NCBI GenBank assembly: GCA_011389965.1
Contig: JAABTF010000019.1
Coordinates: forward strand, 1-41,759
Origin: Halothiobacillus sp.
Lineage (GTDB): Bacteria; Pseudomonadota; Gammaproteobacteria; Halothiobacillales; Halothiobacillaceae
Direction: 5' to 3'
Length of the DNA: 41,759 bases
The position numbers and the translations under genes are program-made. The first letter of the stretch is position 1. Each line of letters opens with the position of its first letter. Below are positions 24,564 through 34,925 of the stretch, in pieces. A model generated the notes under the pieces. It searched no databases, had not been told where the DNA came from, and saw nothing but the letters and a program-made list of their open reading frames with translations.

Positions 24564-26615
24564 ATGTCAGAACACCGTTTCCAGATCGCAACAGACTATC
24601 AACCCGCCGGCGACCAGCCCCAGGCCATCGAGACCCTCGTGGGGGGACTCCAGGACGGTCTGATGCACCAAACCCTTCTCGGGGTCACCGGTTCGGGCAA
24701 GACCTTCACCGTGGCCAATGTCATCAACGAGGTCCAGCGACCGGCCATGGTGCTGGCGCCCAACAAGACGCTGGCCGCCCAACTCTATGGCGAGCTCAAG
24801 GGATTCTTCCCGCACAACGCGGTGGAATACTTCGTCTCCTACTACGACTACTACCAGCCGGAAGCGTACGTGCCGGCCTCCGACACCTTCATCGAAAAGG
24901 ACGCGTCGGTGAACGAGCACATCGAGCAGATGCGCCTGTCAGCCACCAAGGCGCTGTTCGAGCGCCCCGACGTGATCATCGTCGCCACGGTCTCCTCGAT
25001 CTACGGCCTGGGCGATCCCGAGGCTTACCTCAAGATGATCCTGCACCTGGTCCGCGGCGATCACATCAGCCAGCGCCAGGTTCTGCGCCGGCTCGCGGAG
25101 ATGCAGTACACCCGCAACGACATGGAGTTCCGCCGCGGCACCTACCGCGTGCGCGGTGACGTGATCGACATCCACCCCGCCGAGGCCGACGATGAGGGGG
25201 TTCGCATCGAGTTGTTCGACGACGAGATCGAGCAGATCACCCTGTTCGACCCCCTCACCGGCCAGGTGCGTCGCCGGGTGCCGCGCTACACGGTTTACCC
25301 GTCTTCGCACTACGTCACTCCGCGAGAACGACTGCTCAAGGCGATCGAGCTGATCAAGGAGGAACTCGGCGAACGAATCGAGGATCTCGAATCCCAGAAC
25401 AAGCTGGTGGAGGCCCAGCGCCTCGCCCAGCGCACCCGCTTCGATATCGAGATGATCCAGGAACTCGGTTACTGCAACGGCATCGAGAACTACTCTCGCT
25501 ACCTCTCCGGGCGTCAGCCGGGTGAGCCGCCACCCTGCCTGTACGACTACCTGCCTTCGGACGCCCTGCTGATCGTCGACGAGTCGCACGTGTCAGTCCC
25601 GCAACTCGGGGGCATGTACAAGGGCGACCGGTCGCGCAAGGAAACGCTGGTGAATTTCGGCTTCCGCCTACCCTCGGCGATGGACAACCGCCCGTTGAAG
25701 TTCGAGGAATTCGAGCGCCTGATGCCGCAGACGGTCTACGTCTCGGCCACCCCGGGCCCCTACGAGGAAGACCACGCCGACCAGGTCGCCGAACAGGTGG
25801 TGCGGCCTACGGGACTGATCGATCCGGAAATCGAGGTTCGCCCGGTGGCCAGCCAGGTCGACGACCTGCTCTCCGAAATCCGTCTACGGGCGGAAAAGAA
25901 ACAGCGTGTGTTGGTCACGGTGCTCACCAAGCGCATGGCCGAGGACCTGACCGACTACCTCACGGAACACGACGTGCGGGTGCGCTACCTGCACTCGGAC
26001 ATAGACACGGTCGAGCGGGTGGAAATCATCCAGGACCTGCGCCTGGGCGAGTTCGACGTGCTCGTGGGCATCAACCTGCTGCGGGAGGGCCTGGACATTC
26101 CGGAGGTATCCCTGATCGGCATCCTGGACGCGGACAAGCAGGGCTTCCTGCGATCGGAGCGCTCCCTGATCCAGACCATCGGCCGGGCCGCACGAAACCT
26201 GGAAGGCAAGGCCATTCTGTATGGCGACACCATCACGCCAGCCATGCGAAAGGCCATCGACGAGACCGAGCGCCGCCGAGAAAAACAAGTCGCGCATAAC
26301 CAGGCGATGGGCATCACCCCGCGCGGCATCGAAAAAAGCGTCGAGGACATACTCCAGGCTGGCCAGTCACGCATCCCCGGCGCGCGTCCCGGCGGCCGGC
26401 GAAAGCAAGCGACCGACAAGGCTGCCGAAGAGGCGGCCGGCTACGCCGCCTTGTCGCCCGACCAGGCGGCCAAACGCATGAAGACGCTCGAGGCGGACAT
26501 GCATCGCCACGCGCGGGATTTGGAGTTCGAGGCCGCCGCCCAGGCGCGTGATGAATTGCAAAAGCTCAAGGAAGCCTTCTTCGGGGCAGCCGAACTGGGT
26601 TATAGCGACGACTGA
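24564..26615 (+). CDS. uvrB: Excinuclease ABC subunit B
   Basis: Damage-verifying helicase-like subunit of nucleotide excision repair. The 683 residues match UvrB throughout: Walker [15 protein letters not shown] (39 on), the DNA-gripping beta-hairpin [19 protein letters not shown], helicase motifs [36 protein letters not shown] and QTIGRAARN, and a C-terminal UVR domain (about 640-675) with [19 protein letters not shown] for UvrA/UvrC contact. The start [19 protein letters not shown] matches the E. coli N-terminus, but there is no ribosome binding site. No LexA box is seen in the 106-bp upstream gap. Confidence 0.98.
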   Translation: MSEHRFQIATDYQPAGDQPQAIETLVGGLQDGLMHQTLLGVTGSGKTFTVANVINEVQRPAMVLAPNKTLAAQLYGELKGFFPHNAVEYFVSYYDYYQPEAYVPASDTFIEKDASVNEHIEQMRLSATKALFERPDVIIVATVSSIYGLGDPEAYLKMILHLVRGDHISQRQVLRRLAEMQYTRNDMEFRRGTYRVRGDVIDIHPAEADDEGVRIELFDDEIEQITLFDPLTGQVRRRVPRYTVYPSSHYVTPRERLLKAIELIKEELGERIEDLESQNKLVEAQRLAQRTRFDIEMIQELGYCNGIENYSRYLSGRQPGEPPPCLYDYLPSDALLIVDESHVSVPQLGGMYKGDRSRKETLVNFGFRLPSAMDNRPLKFEEFERLMPQTVYVSATPGPYEEDHADQVAEQVVRPTGLIDPEIEVRPVASQVDDLLSEIRLRAEKKQRVLVTVLTKRMAEDLTDYLTEHDVRVRYLHSDIDTVERVEIIQDLRLGEFDVLVGINLLREGLDIPEVSLIGILDADKQGFLRSERSLIQTIGRAARNLEGKAILYGDTITPAMRKAIDETERRREKQVAHNQAMGITPRGIEKSVEDILQAGQSRIPGARPGGRRKQATDKAAEEAAGYAALSPDQAAKRMKTLEADMHRHARDLEFEAAAQARDELQKLKEAFFGAAELGYSDD

Positions 26616-26633
26616 TAGACCGACGGGTCACAC

Positions 26634-26654
26634 CTAGGGAAGGTCTGCACGAAT
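26634..26654. repeat. Solo terminal repeat resembling the MITE end
   Basis: CTAGGGAAGGTCTGCACGAA matches the end of the element at 604 (CTAG, then GGAA..TCTGCACGA) with two differences, 19 bp after the uvrB stop. No partner end was found nearby, so it looks like a relic of a similar element or of an IS5-type element. Confidence 0.55.
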
Positions 26655-26681
26655 CCCTGCCTTCGCGACCCACGCGACAAC

Positions 26682-26718
26682 AAAAAGGCCGGACCCATCC
26701 ACCTGGGCCCGGCCTTTG
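26682..26718. terminator. Bidirectional terminator between uvrB and the coiled-coil gene
   Basis: A 9-bp stem AAAGGCCGG/CCGGCCTTT (26684-26692, 26709-26717), with an inner CCCA/TGGG pair and A/T-runs at both feet. It serves uvrB and the convergent minus-strand gene. Confidence 0.88.
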
Positions 26719-26751
26719 TCGTCGGCTACGAAAACTGATGAAGTGGGTCTA

Positions 26752-27384
26752 TCAGCCGCCTTGTTGCATTTGCATGGCTTTGTTGCGCAGCTGCTGCATT
26801 TTCTCGGCCTGCTTGTTCATCTTCTCGAACAGGCGCTCGGCGTCGGAGTTGTTGGCCTTCATCTGCTTCTCGACATCCGATCGCAGGCTCTGTGCCATCT
26901 GCTGGACTTGCTCGTCCTGGAACGCCTGTTGCTGCCGCTGTTGGAATTCCTGCTGCTTCTCGCGGAAGGCCTGTACCTCGCTCTCGGACGGCTGCTGATC
27001 GCCACTCTGGTACTTGGCCATCGTCTGCTTCATCTGCTCGAACTCTTGTTCAGCGTCATAGCCCCCGCTGGACATCTTGTCCGCGATCTTTTCCTGCAGT
27101 TGCTCACGCTTCTGGCCCAACTCGGGATTGTTCTCGTAAGCCTGCTGCTCCATCTTGCTCAACTGGGCTTGGGTCTGCTGCAGTTCTTGCTGGACTCCGC
27201 GCATCTGCTCCATCAGTTGCCGCTGCTCGTCGGTCATCTGCGGCATCTGCCCCTGTGCCGCGCCCCCACCGTGGGGAGCGCCCTGCATACCCTGCTGGGC
27301 TACCGCGGCGCCGCTCGTGGCCAACGCGGCAGAAATCCCGGCAGTGAGCAGGGTCTTGCGCAACTTCTGGTTCCAAACGGACAT
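26752..27384 (-). CDS. Exported Gln/Met-rich coiled-coil protein, unknown function
   Basis: Unrecognised 210-residue protein. A clear Sec signal peptide (KLRKTLLTAGISAALATSG, cleavage probably after AVA at 29) is followed by a short Gly/Pro segment and then a nearly continuous charged coiled coil (about 50-205), rich in Gln, Met, Glu and Lys, for example EQMRGVQQELQQTQAQ and AEKMQQLRNKAMQMQQGG at the end. No cysteine and no membrane segment follow the signal. The layout recalls Skp-like periplasmic chaperones, but I see no specific Skp motif and no neighbouring bamA. AGGAG lies 7 bases before the ATG. Divergent from the DUF302 gene. Confidence 0.85.
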   Translation of the reverse strand: MSVWNQKLRKTLLTAGISAALATSGAAVAQQGMQGAPHGGGAAQGQMPQMTDEQRQLMEQMRGVQQELQQTQAQLSKMEQQAYENNPELGQKREQLQEKIADKMSSGGYDAEQEFEQMKQTMAKYQSGDQQPSESEVQAFREKQQEFQQRQQQAFQDEQVQQMAQSLRSDVEKQMKANNSDAERLFEKMNKQAEKMQQLRNKAMQMQQGG

Positions 27385-27609
27385 GCAATCACTCCTAAGG
27401 TTTATATGTCACGGCTTCACACTCTAACGCGTTGGGCGCCGCGACCCAATGAACTGCATGCGACTCAACAGAGGGCCCATGAGTTCCCGAATCCACGGAA
27501 TCCGTTTCGCCGCGTCACAACATCAACCTAGCCACCAGGCAGTGCAAACCATGCTCCGTAACCACTCTGCTAAGCTCCGAACTCCATTCAAGCTCAGGGA
27601 ACCATCATC

Positions 27610-27999
27610 ATGATCGAAGAAAGGCGCAGCCCCCACGATTTCGAGACCACGTGCAGCCGCCTCGCCGCCGCAGTGCCGGAACACCAGTTCGGCCTGCTGC
27701 ATACCCATGACATCCACGCGACCCTGAACGCCAAGGGCGTAGACTTCACACCGGAGTGCCGGGTCTTCGAGGTGTGCAACCCCAAAAAGGCCGCCGACGT
27801 GCTCGCGGTACGCATGGATCTGGCCAATGCCCTGCCGTGCCGTATCGCCGTATACGAGCAGGACGGCGAGGTGATCGTTTCCATGATCCGCCCCACCGAG
27901 ATGCTTCGCATCCTGAGCGATGATCGCCGCCTGGCGGAGGTCGCCGGCGACGTCGAGCAGACGATGCAGCGCATCATGGAATCGGCCGTGGCCGCCTGA
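27610..27999 (+). CDS. DUF302 domain protein
   Basis: A 129-residue cytosolic protein of the DUF302 family. The family fold shows as FETTCSRLAAAVPEHQFGLL, HTHDIHATLNAKGVDF and FEVCNPKKAADVLAV, followed by PCRIAVYEQDGEVIVSMIRP. Molecular function of the family is not established. The gene stands alone: a 225-bp divergent gap on the left and the terminator of the ribosomal cluster on the right. AGGGAA lies 11 bases before the ATG. Confidence 0.9.
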   Translation: MIEERRSPHDFETTCSRLAAAVPEHQFGLLHTHDIHATLNAKGVDFTPECRVFEVCNPKKAADVLAVRMDLANALPCRIAVYEQDGEVIVSMIRPTEMLRILSDDRRLAEVAGDVEQTMQRIMESAVAA

Positions 28000-28073
28000 C
28001 AGCACTTTCAAACGTCCTTGACGGCACCCGCTAACGGCGCACCGTCAGGGCGGCAACGCACCCCCGACGCGAA

Positions 28074-28114
28074 CAAAAAAAGCCCGAGCCTGCTGATTGC
28101 AGGGCTCGGGCCTT
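28074..28114. terminator. Terminator at the end of the ribosomal supercluster
   Basis: The stem AGCCCGAGCC..GGCTCGGGCCT (arms at 28081-28093 and 28099-28112, one bulge) is flanked by a run of seven A on the left, i.e. TTTTTTT on the minus strand after rplQ, and CTTTCT on the right for the DUF302 gene. Strong towards rplQ. Confidence 0.92.
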
Positions 28115-28166
28115 TCTGCCCGGCTAACCGGGGCCATGTGTGCGCTACGAAACGGCCCAGTCGACC

Positions 28167-28571
28167 TTATTCCGCAGCGGCTTCCTCAGTCGCCTTTTCG
28201 GCGGCCGGCGCGGCACCACGCTCGACCAGCTCGACATAGGCCATCGGTGCGGCATCGCCGGCACGGAAACCACACTTCAGGATACGAAGGTAGCCACCTT
28301 TACGCTCCTTGAAACGCGGACCCACGTCCGTGAACAGCTTGCCAACAGTAGCCTTGTTACCGACCTTCGCAAAAGCCTGACGGCGTGCGTGAACGCTGTC
28401 TTCCTTTGCCAATGTGATCAGTGGCTCGGCGACCCGGCGAAGTTCCTTCGCCTTGGGAACGGTGGTCTTAATGACTTCGTGCTCGATCAGGGCATTGGTC
28501 AGCGACTTCATCAGCGCCTTGCGCTGAGAAGCGTTCCGACCCAATTGCCGACCGGATTGACGGTGACGCAT
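28167..28571 (-). CDS. rplQ: 50S ribosomal protein L17
   Basis: Large-subunit protein near the exit tunnel. The 134 residues begin [20 protein letters not shown], as in the family, and contain [20 protein letters not shown] and [13 protein letters not shown]. An Ala/Glu-rich tail ([15 protein letters not shown]) extends past the usual end. Last gene of the alpha operon part; a strong terminator follows 50 bp later. Confidence 0.97.
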   Translation of the reverse strand: MRHRQSGRQLGRNASQRKALMKSLTNALIEHEVIKTTVPKAKELRRVAEPLITLAKEDSVHARRQAFAKVGNKATVGKLFTDVGPRFKERKGGYLRILKCGFRAGDAAPMAYVELVERGAAPAAEKATEEAAAE

Positions 28572-28595
28572 GTCAGTTACTCCAAATCAATTCGT

Positions 28596-29591
28596 TCAAA
28601 TCTTGGATTCGCTCAGATTCTGGAGCTCGGCCGGCGGCCAGTTCTCCAGCTTCTGCCCCAGGGACAGACCCTGCTTGGCCAATACGTCCTTGATCTCCGT
28701 CAACGACTTCTTGCCAAGGTTAGGCGTCTTGAGCAACTCCATTTCCGACCGCTGAATCAGGTCGCCGATGTAGTAGATGTTCTCTGCCTTGAGACAGTTG
28801 GCCGAGCGCACCGTCAGCTCCAGATCGTCCACCGGACGCAGCAGGACCGGGTCGACAGACGGAGCCTGCTCTTCGACCGGTTCGGCCTTTTCTGCCTTCA
28901 GATCGACCAGTACCGACAGCTGATCCACCAAGATGCCGGCCGCCTGACGGATGGCGTCTTCGGCGGAGATCGACCCATTGGTCTCGATATCCAGCACCAG
29001 CGAGTCCAGGTCGGTCCGCTGTTCGACACGGGCGCGCTCTACCGAGTACGCCACGCGGCGCAGCGGGGAGAACGAGGCGTCAATCAACAGACGCCCTACC
29101 GTGGTGTCGTCCTCTTCGCGACGGGCGCTGGCCGGAACGTAGCCCATGCCACGCTCCACCTTGAAGGTCATGTTCAACTCGGCATCTTCACGCAGCGTGG
29201 CGATGAGATGGTCCGGATTCATGATCTCGACCGAATGGTCGGCCTTTACGTCCGCTGCCGTGACTGGACCGGCCCCGGACTTCTTGATGCTGAGCACCGC
29301 CTCGTCGCGGCCATGCATCGTGATCGACAGGCCCTTGAGATTCAGCAGGATCTCGAGAACGTCCTCCTGGACACCCTCCAGCGCGCTGTACTCGTGCAGG
29401 ATGCCTTCGATCTCGGCCTCGGTGACCGCCACCCCTGGGATGGACGACAGCAGGATACGCCGCAACGCATTGCCCAGCGTGTAGCCGAACCCACGCTCCA
29501 ACGGCTCGAGCACGACGCGCGCATGTGTGTCGTCGACCGCTTCTACGTCGACCAGGCGCGGCTTGAGAAGCTCTGTAGAACCCAGTTGCAT
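28596..29591 (-). CDS. rpoA: DNA-directed RNA polymerase subunit alpha
   Basis: Scaffold for polymerase assembly and target of activators. The 331 residues have the N-terminal dimerisation domain ([20 protein letters not shown], about 32-51) and, after an acidic linker near 240, the C-terminal domain with [18 protein letters not shown] (the UP-element-contacting Arg) and [17 protein letters not shown]. Located between rpsD and rplQ as in all gammaproteobacterial alpha operons. Confidence 0.98.
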   Translation of the reverse strand: MQLGSTELLKPRLVDVEAVDDTHARVVLEPLERGFGYTLGNALRRILLSSIPGVAVTEAEIEGILHEYSALEGVQEDVLEILLNLKGLSITMHGRDEAVLSIKKSGAGPVTAADVKADHSVEIMNPDHLIATLREDAELNMTFKVERGMGYVPASARREEDDTTVGRLLIDASFSPLRRVAYSVERARVEQRTDLDSLVLDIETNGSISAEDAIRQAAGILVDQLSVLVDLKAEKAEPVEEQAPSVDPVLLRPVDDLELTVRSANCLKAENIYYIGDLIQRSEMELLKTPNLGKKSLTEIKDVLAKQGLSLGQKLENWPPAELQNLSESKI

Positions 29592-29610
29592 TACGTACCC
29601 CCGAAAACCG

Positions 29611-30234
29611 TTACTTCGAATACAGCTCGACTACGAGCGATTCGTTGATGTCCGCCGGCAACTCGTCCCGAGTCGGAACGGTCTTAAAGACGCCTTCCAT
29701 CTTGGTGGAATCGACCGACACCCAGGAAACCACTTCCCGCTGAGCGGCCAGCTCCAGCGAATCCTTGACGCGCTGTTGCTTCTTGGTCTTCTCGCGGATG
29801 GAAACCACGTCCTCGGCCGAAACCTGATAGGACGGGATGTTCACCACCTGGCCGTTGACCAGGATGCCGCGGTGCGAGACCAACTGGCGCGCTTCGGCAC
29901 GTGTGGCGCCGAAACCCATGCGGTAGGCGACATTGTCGAGACGGCACTCGAGGATCTGCAGCAGGTTCTCACCTGTTGAACCCTTCATTTGCGCGGCGCG
30001 CTTGTAGTAGTTGCGGAACTGCCGCTCCAGCACACCATAAATACGACGCAGCTTCTGCTTTTCGCGCAGCTGCAGGCCGTAGTCAGAAACCTTCTTGCGC
30101 CGACCCCCACCATGCTGGCCAGGGGGGCGATCGTGGTGACATTTGTCTTCCAGCGCACGAACGCCGGATTTCAGAAAAAGATCTGTGCCTTCTCGACGAG
30201 CGAGTTTACACGTAGGACCGAGATAACGAGCCAT
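29611..30234 (-). CDS. rpsD: 30S ribosomal protein S4
   Basis: Primary 16S-binding protein; in E. coli it also represses the alpha operon. The 207 residues begin [18 protein letters not shown]; the central part has [20 protein letters not shown] and the S4 RNA-binding domain lies at [20 protein letters not shown]. Zinc-ligand cysteines are not in the zinc-binding pattern. It follows rpsK by 28 bp. Confidence 0.97.
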   Translation of the reverse strand: MARYLGPTCKLARREGTDLFLKSGVRALEDKCHHDRPPGQHGGGRRKKVSDYGLQLREKQKLRRIYGVLERQFRNYYKRAAQMKGSTGENLLQILECRLDNVAYRMGFGATRAEARQLVSHRGILVNGQVVNIPSYQVSAEDVVSIREKTKKQQRVKDSLELAAQREVVSWVSVDSTKMEGVFKTVPTRDELPADINESLVVELYSK

Positions 30235-30262
30235 AAGTCAAATACTCCTTACAAACGTACCG

Positions 30263-30652
30263 TCAAACGCGACGCTTTTTGGGCGGACGGCAACCGTTGT
30301 GTGGGATCGGGGTAACGTCAGTGATTACACCCACCTTGAAGCCCACGGCATTAAGCGCGCGGATGGTCGACTCGCGACCCGGGCCTGGACCCTTCACTTC
30401 AACGTCGACGTTCTTGACCCCGTAGACTTTGGCCGCTTCACCGGCCCGCTCGGCAGCCACCTGGGCGGCAAACGGAGTGGACTTACGCGAGCCCCGAAAG
30501 CCCGAACCACCCGAAGTGGCCCAGCTGAGCGTGTTGCCCTGGCGATCGGTGATCGTGACAATCGTGTTGTTGAATGACGCATGGATATGCGCGACCGCGT
30601 CGGTGACGACGCGTTTTACCTTTTTACGGGTAGCTTGACTTGCTTTAGCCAT
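30263..30652 (-). CDS. rpsK: 30S ribosomal protein S11
   Basis: Platform protein of the small subunit, near the E site. The 129 residues contain [37 protein letters not shown] and the invariant end [13 protein letters not shown]. Normal length, in the order rpsM-rpsK-rpsD. Confidence 0.97.
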   Translation of the reverse strand: MAKASQATRKKVKRVVTDAVAHIHASFNNTIVTITDRQGNTLSWATSGGSGFRGSRKSTPFAAQVAAERAGEAAKVYGVKNVDVEVKGPGPGRESTIRALNAVGFKVGVITDVTPIPHNGCRPPKKRRV

Positions 30653-30686
30653 TAAAATCCTACTCTCGAAAGAATATTAAGCCCGA

Positions 30687-31043
30687 TTAGCGCTTGACCA
30701 GGCGACGCGGGCCCTTACGGGTCCGTGCGTTCGTGCGTGTGCGCTGCCCACGCAGGGGGAGACCGCGACGGTGACGCAGACCACGGTAACAACCAAGGTC
30801 CATCAGACGCTTGATGTTCATGGAAACGTCCCGACGCAGGTCCCCTTCGACTACATACTTGCCGACCTCCGTCCGCAGGGCTTCAACCTCTGCCTCGGAA
30901 AGATCGCGCACCTTGCGATCCGGCGCCACACCGGCGGCGTCGCAAATCTGCTTGGCGCGGGTAGGCCCAACCCCATAGATGGAGGTCAGGGCGATTACCA
31001 CATGTTTCTGAACGGGAATGTTGATCCCAGCAATACGTGCCAT
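30687..31043 (-). CDS. rpsM: 30S ribosomal protein S13
   Basis: Head protein of the small subunit, contacting the P-site tRNA and L5. The 118 residues begin [16 protein letters not shown] and contain [16 protein letters not shown] and [20 protein letters not shown]. First gene of the alpha operon part. GGGGTG lies just before the ATG and after a U-tailed hairpin. rpmJ, usually between secY and rpsM, is missing. Confidence 0.97.
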   Translation of the reverse strand: MARIAGINIPVQKHVVIALTSIYGVGPTRAKQICDAAGVAPDRKVRDLSEAEVEALRTEVGKYVVEGDLRRDVSMNIKRLMDLGCYRGLRHRRGLPLRGQRTRTNARTRKGPRRLVKR

Positions 31044-31057
31044 CGATATTTCACCCC

Positions 31058-31089
31058 AAAAAAGAGCGCGAAAGCGTAACGCAACGCGC
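31058..31089 (-). terminator. U-tailed hairpin between secY and rpsM
   Basis: On the minus strand GCGCG..TTGCG..CGC..CGCGC (31066-31070 with 31085-31089, inner GCG/CGC) followed by TCTTTTTT (31058-31065). It lies between the secY stop and the rpsM ribosome binding site, so it should act as a terminator or leader attenuator of the alpha operon. Confidence 0.65.
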
Positions 31090-31120
31090 CGTCAATAGCA
31101 AACGGAAAAGACGGGCTGCC

Positions 31121-32455
31121 TTACAGCCCGTTTTTGAAATGTGCCTTGCGGACAAGACTGTCGTACTGGTGCGAAACCAGGTGCGACTGTACCTGAGACA
31201 TGAAGTCCATCAGCACGATCACGATGATCAACAGGGACGTGCCACCAAAGTAGAACGGCACGTTCCAGTACAGGATCAGGAACTCCGGCAAAAGGCAGAC
31301 GGCAGTGATGTACATCGCGCCCCAGAAGGTCAGGCGGGTCAGCACCTTGTCCACATAGCGCGCGGTTTGCTCGCCCGGACGGATGCCCGGCACAAACGCC
31401 CCCGAGCGCTTCAGGTTGTCGGCGGTCTCGCGGGCGTTGAAAACCAGCGCCGTGTAGAAGAAGCAGAAGAAGATGATCGCCGCGGCGTAGAAGAGCACGT
31501 ACAACGGCTGCCCCGGCGACAGCGTGTTCGACAGGTCCGCGAGCCATCCCATGCCTTCCTGCTGGCCGAACCAGTTACCGACCGTGGCCGGGAACAGGAT
31601 GATGCTCGAGGCGAAGATCGGCGGAATCACGCCGGCCATGTTCAGCTTCAACGGCAGATGGGAGGACTGCTGTCCCGCCTGGCCACGACCCTGCTGGCGC
31701 CGAGCGTAGTTCACCGTAATCCGGCGCTGCCCCCGCTCGACGAACACCACGAATGCCGTGACCGCGAGGATCAGCACGCCCAGGATAAGCATGGTGAACA
31801 CATGCAACTCGCCGGTGCGCACCAACTCCGCGGTGCCACCAATCGCACTGGGCAGACCGGCAACGATGCCCGCGAAGATGATCAGCGAGATGCCGTTACC
31901 GACGCCGCGCTCCGTGATCTGCTCGCCCAACCACACCAACAGCATGGTGCCACTGACCAGAGTCAAAGTCGCGATGAACACGAAGCCGATGCCCGGAGCG
32001 AAGACCAGCGGCGAACCACCGACCGACTGCCCCTGGAGAGCGATGGAGACCCCCAGGGCCTGCACCAGACCCAGACCCAGCGTCCCGTAGCGGGTGTACT
32101 GGGTGATCTTGCGGCGACCAGCCTCACCTTCCTTCTTCAGCTTCTCCAGCGATGGGACCACCGCCGTGAGCAACTGCGTGATGATCGCGGCGGAGATATA
32201 GGGCATGACGCCCAGGGCAAACAGGGACATCCGCGACAGCGCACCCCCCGAGAACATGTTGACCATGCCCAGGATGCCGCCCGAATTCTGATCGAACAGC
32301 GCCTTCATGACGTCCACGTCGATGCCCGGCAACGGGATGAATGTCCCGATCCGGTACACGACCAGCACCATGATGACGAAGAAAATGCGTTGCCGGAGCT
32401 CGGTCAGTCGACCGGCCCCGGCAAGCGTGCCTATCCCTGAGTTTGCCTGTGCCAC
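31121..32455 (-). CDS. secY: Protein translocase subunit SecY
   Basis: Channel-forming subunit of the Sec translocon in the inner membrane. The 444 residues form ten membrane helices. [20 protein letters not shown] is helix 1, and the plug-side [19 protein letters not shown] follows, then [17 protein letters not shown]. The cytosolic loop carries [15 protein letters not shown] and the late loop [19 protein letters not shown]. The start is GTG (32453-32455), with GGAG before it, 3 bp after the rplO stop. Confidence 0.97.
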   Translation of the reverse strand: MAQANSGIGTLAGAGRLTELRQRIFFVIMVLVVYRIGTFIPLPGIDVDVMKALFDQNSGGILGMVNMFSGGALSRMSLFALGVMPYISAAIITQLLTAVVPSLEKLKKEGEAGRRKITQYTRYGTLGLGLVQALGVSIALQGQSVGGSPLVFAPGIGFVFIATLTLVSGTMLLVWLGEQITERGVGNGISLIIFAGIVAGLPSAIGGTAELVRTGELHVFTMLILGVLILAVTAFVVFVERGQRRITVNYARRQQGRGQAGQQSSHLPLKLNMAGVIPPIFASSIILFPATVGNWFGQQEGMGWLADLSNTLSPGQPLYVLFYAAAIIFFCFFYTALVFNARETADNLKRSGAFVPGIRPGEQTARYVDKVLTRLTFWGAMYITAVCLLPEFLILYWNVPFYFGGTSLLIIVIVLMDFMSQVQSHLVSHQYDSLVRKAHFKNGL

Positions 32456-32458
32456 GCT

Positions 32459-32887
32459 TTACTCCGCTGAGCCGCCGGCTGCTTCGACCGCCTGACGCGC
32501 ACCCTTGCTGATCGCCAGACCCTTGATCTGCAGTGCCTTTTCGACATCACCCTGAAGGATGATCTTGACGCTCTTGACGTCGTTTCGAATCAGGTTGGCT
32601 GCCTTCAGGGTTTCCAGCGTGACCTCGCCATCGAGACGGTTCAGCTCCGCAGTACGGATCTGGGACCGACTCAGCGACTTGGCGGCGCGGAAGCCCATCT
32701 TCGGCAGGCGACGCTGCAGCGGCATCTGACCGCCCTCGAAACCTGTCTTGTGATAGCCGCCGGACCGCGACTTCTGGCCCTTGTGACCACGACCGCCGGT
32801 CTTGCCGACGCCGGAACCGATACCGCGACCGACGCGCACGGCGTCCTTGCGGCTACCCTCGGCAGGAGAAAGTTTGTTCAAACGCAT
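32459..32887 (-). CDS. rplO: 50S ribosomal protein L15
   Basis: Late-assembly protein of the large subunit. The 142 residues begin [20 protein letters not shown] and show the basic Gly-rich stretch [17 protein letters not shown], then [17 protein letters not shown]. Its ATG overlaps the rpmD stop (TAATG), so they are coupled. Confidence 0.97.
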   Translation of the reverse strand: MRLNKLSPAEGSRKDAVRVGRGIGSGVGKTGGRGHKGQKSRSGGYHKTGFEGGQMPLQRRLPKMGFRAAKSLSRSQIRTAELNRLDGEVTLETLKAANLIRNDVKSVKIILQGDVEKALQIKGLAISKGARQAVEAAGGSAE

Positions 32888-33084
32888 TACTTTGCTTCCT
32901 GTACTTCGAGCATGTAGTGGACCCGATTAATCATGCCCCGGTTTTCCGGGGTATCGGCCACTTCCACCTCGTGGTGCATACGACGGATGCCCAGCCCGCG
33001 GACGCAGGCCTTATGTGATTCGAGACGATTGTTCATCGAGCGAACCAGGCGCACCCGGATCTTGCCGTTGTCTTTCTGGCTCAT
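32887..33084 (-). CDS. rpmD: 50S ribosomal protein L30
   Basis: Small large-subunit protein of 65 residues: [19 protein letters not shown], then [20 protein letters not shown] and [12 protein letters not shown]. Overlaps rpsE (ATGA) and rplO (TAATG) in the compact spc part. Confidence 0.96.
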   Translation of the reverse strand: MSQKDNGKIRVRLVRSMNNRLESHKACVRGLGIRRMHHEVEVADTPENRGMINRVHYMLEVQEAK

Positions 33085-33596
33085 CCCTCACCCCCAACGA
33101 TTTCCTCGACTCGCTTGCCACGCTTGGCAGCAACCGCTTCCGGAGATTGGATCTGGGAGAGACCATTGATCGTCGCCCGAATCACGTTCATGTGATTGCG
33201 GGTGCCGATGCACTTGGCCAGCACGTTACGCACGCCTGCTGCCTCGAACACGGCACGCATGGCGCCCCCGGCGATTACACCGGTACCTTCGGATGCCGGC
33301 TTCATAAATACGCGACCCGCGCCGTGACTACCCTTGGTCTGATAGAACAGGGTGCCGTCGCGCAGCGGCACGTCGATCATGCTGTTGCGGGCACGGTCCA
33401 TGGCCTTCTGGATAGCGGCAGGAACCTCTTTGGCCTTCCCGTATCCATAACCGACCCGGCCTTCGCCGTCACCGACAACCGTCAGTGCGGTGAACGAGAA
33501 CTGACGACCACCCTTGACCACTTTGGATACGCGGTTGATGGCGACCAGCTTCTCGATCATGCCTTCGTTCGAGACGTCGTTTGCATTACGGCTCAT
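33081..33596 (-). CDS. rpsE: 30S ribosomal protein S5
   Basis: Small-subunit protein important for decoding accuracy. The 171 residues include the N-terminal double-stranded-RNA-binding fold ([18 protein letters not shown]), [18 protein letters not shown] and [17 protein letters not shown]. The end overlaps rpmD by 4 bp. Confidence 0.97.
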   Translation of the reverse strand: MSRNANDVSNEGMIEKLVAINRVSKVVKGGRQFSFTALTVVGDGEGRVGYGYGKAKEVPAAIQKAMDRARNSMIDVPLRDGTLFYQTKGSHGAGRVFMKPASEGTGVIAGGAMRAVFEAAGVRNVLAKCIGTRNHMNVIRATINGLSQIQSPEAVAAKRGKRVEEIVGGEG

Positions 33597-33609
33597 TGCT
33601 TAAACCTCT

Positions 33610-33963
33610 TTAGAACTTCAGGCCGGCTTCGCGTGCCGCATCGGCTACCGCCTTGACACGCCCGTGGTAAATGAAACCCGAGCGATCAAACGCCACGGAG
33701 TCGATGCCCTTGGCCTGCGCGGCCTTGGCGATGGCCTCGCCAACCTTCTTGGCTGCGGCCACGTTGCCGCCGTACTCGCCGTTAGCGAGCACGCCATTGG
33801 ATACGGTGGAGGCAGTTGCCACGACCTGGCCTTCCGGCGCGAAGATCTGGGCGTATGTATGGTTGCTGCTCCGGTGCACGCTCAGACGATGCACGCCGAG
33901 TTGCTTGATCTTCGCCCGGGTGCGACGTGCGCGGCGCAACCGCTGTTTGGTACTTTCGTTCAT
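33610..33963 (-). CDS. rplR: 50S ribosomal protein L18
   Basis: 5S rRNA-binding protein of the large subunit. The 117 residues contain [34 protein letters not shown] and the end [20 protein letters not shown]. Normal length. Confidence 0.97.
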   Translation of the reverse strand: MNESTKQRLRRARRTRAKIKQLGVHRLSVHRSSNHTYAQIFAPEGQVVATASTVSNGVLANGEYGGNVAAAKKVGEAIAKAAQAKGIDSVAFDRSGFIYHGRVKAVADAAREAGLKF

Positions 33964-33977
33964 CGCGTCACCCTCGA

Positions 33978-34505
33978 TTATTTCTTCTTGGCTTCCTTAC
34001 GCAGGATGCGCTCATCCGCGTACTTCACGCCCTTGCCCTTGTAAGGCTCCGGCGGACGCAGCGAGCGTACGTTGGAAGCCACTTGGCCGACTTTCTGCTT
34101 GTCCGCGCCCCGGATAACGATTTCAGTCGCCGACGGCGTTTCCGCGTTGACGCCTTCCGGCAACGGGAAGTCGATCGGATGCGAGAAGCCCAGCTGCAGG
34201 TTCAGGGTTCGACCCTGGACCTGAGCGCGGTAACCAACACCCACCAACTGCAGCTTGATTTCGAAGCCGTTGGCAACGCCATCGACGCTACCCTGGGCCA
34301 AGGACCGCATGGTGCCGGCCATCGGAATATCGTCATTACTGTTCGGTACGAACCGGATCTCGCTATCCTCGAAGGTCACCTCGACCTTGGGGTGGACGTT
34401 GAGGGTCAGCTCGCCATTCTTGCCCTTGAAGGACAGGACGCGTTCGTTGAGCTGGACCTCGACGCCCTTGGGGACTGCGACCGGCTTGCGTGCTACTCGA
34501 CTCAT
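33978..34505 (-). CDS. rplF: 50S ribosomal protein L6
   Basis: Large-subunit protein near the factor-binding site. The 175 residues begin [17 protein letters not shown], with the two L6 repeats; the second holds [17 protein letters not shown] and the end [16 protein letters not shown]. It follows rpsH by 15 bp. Confidence 0.97.
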   Translation of the reverse strand: MSRVARKPVAVPKGVEVQLNERVLSFKGKNGELTLNVHPKVEVTFEDSEIRFVPNSNDDIPMAGTMRSLAQGSVDGVANGFEIKLQLVGVGYRAQVQGRTLNLQLGFSHPIDFPLPEGVNAETPSATEIVIRGADKQKVGQVASNVRSLRPPEPYKGKGVKYADERILRKEAKKK

Positions 34506-34520
34506 AAATCCCCCAACCGG

Positions 34521-34913
34521 TTACGAAACAAAGCAGACCACTTCGCCACCGATGTTACGGCGACGAGCTTCGCGGTCCGGCATCACACCTTGCGAGGTGG
34601 ACACCACGGCTACACCCAAACCACCAATCACCTGCGGCAGGTTCTCGGCGCCAAAGAACTTGCGCGAGCCTGGGCGGGAAACGCGGTCGAGCTTTTCGAT
34701 TACCGGCTTGCCTTCGAAGTAGCGCAGGCCGATGACGAGTGTCGGCTTGTCTTCGCCTTCAACCTTGATGTTGGCGATGTAACCTTCGTCTTGCAGCGTC
34801 TCGGCGACGGCCTTCTTGAACTTGGAGGCCGGCATGCGGACTTCCACATGACGTGCCGCCTGTGCATTGCGGATGCGTGTCAGCATGTCCGCGATCGGAT
34901 CATTCATACTCAT
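34521..34913 (-). CDS. rpsH: 30S ribosomal protein S8
   Basis: Central-domain 16S-binding protein; in E. coli it represses the spc operon by binding mRNA near rplE. The 130 residues begin [18 protein letters not shown], and the end has [20 protein letters not shown]. Of two near ATGs the first is taken by comparison with E. coli MSMQDP. Confidence 0.97.
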   Translation of the reverse strand: MSMNDPIADMLTRIRNAQAARHVEVRMPASKFKKAVAETLQDEGYIANIKVEGEDKPTLVIGLRYFEGKPVIEKLDRVSRPGSRKFFGAENLPQVIGGLGVAVVSTSQGVMPDREARRRNIGGEVVCFVS

Positions 34914-34925
34914 GGCGTTATCTCC

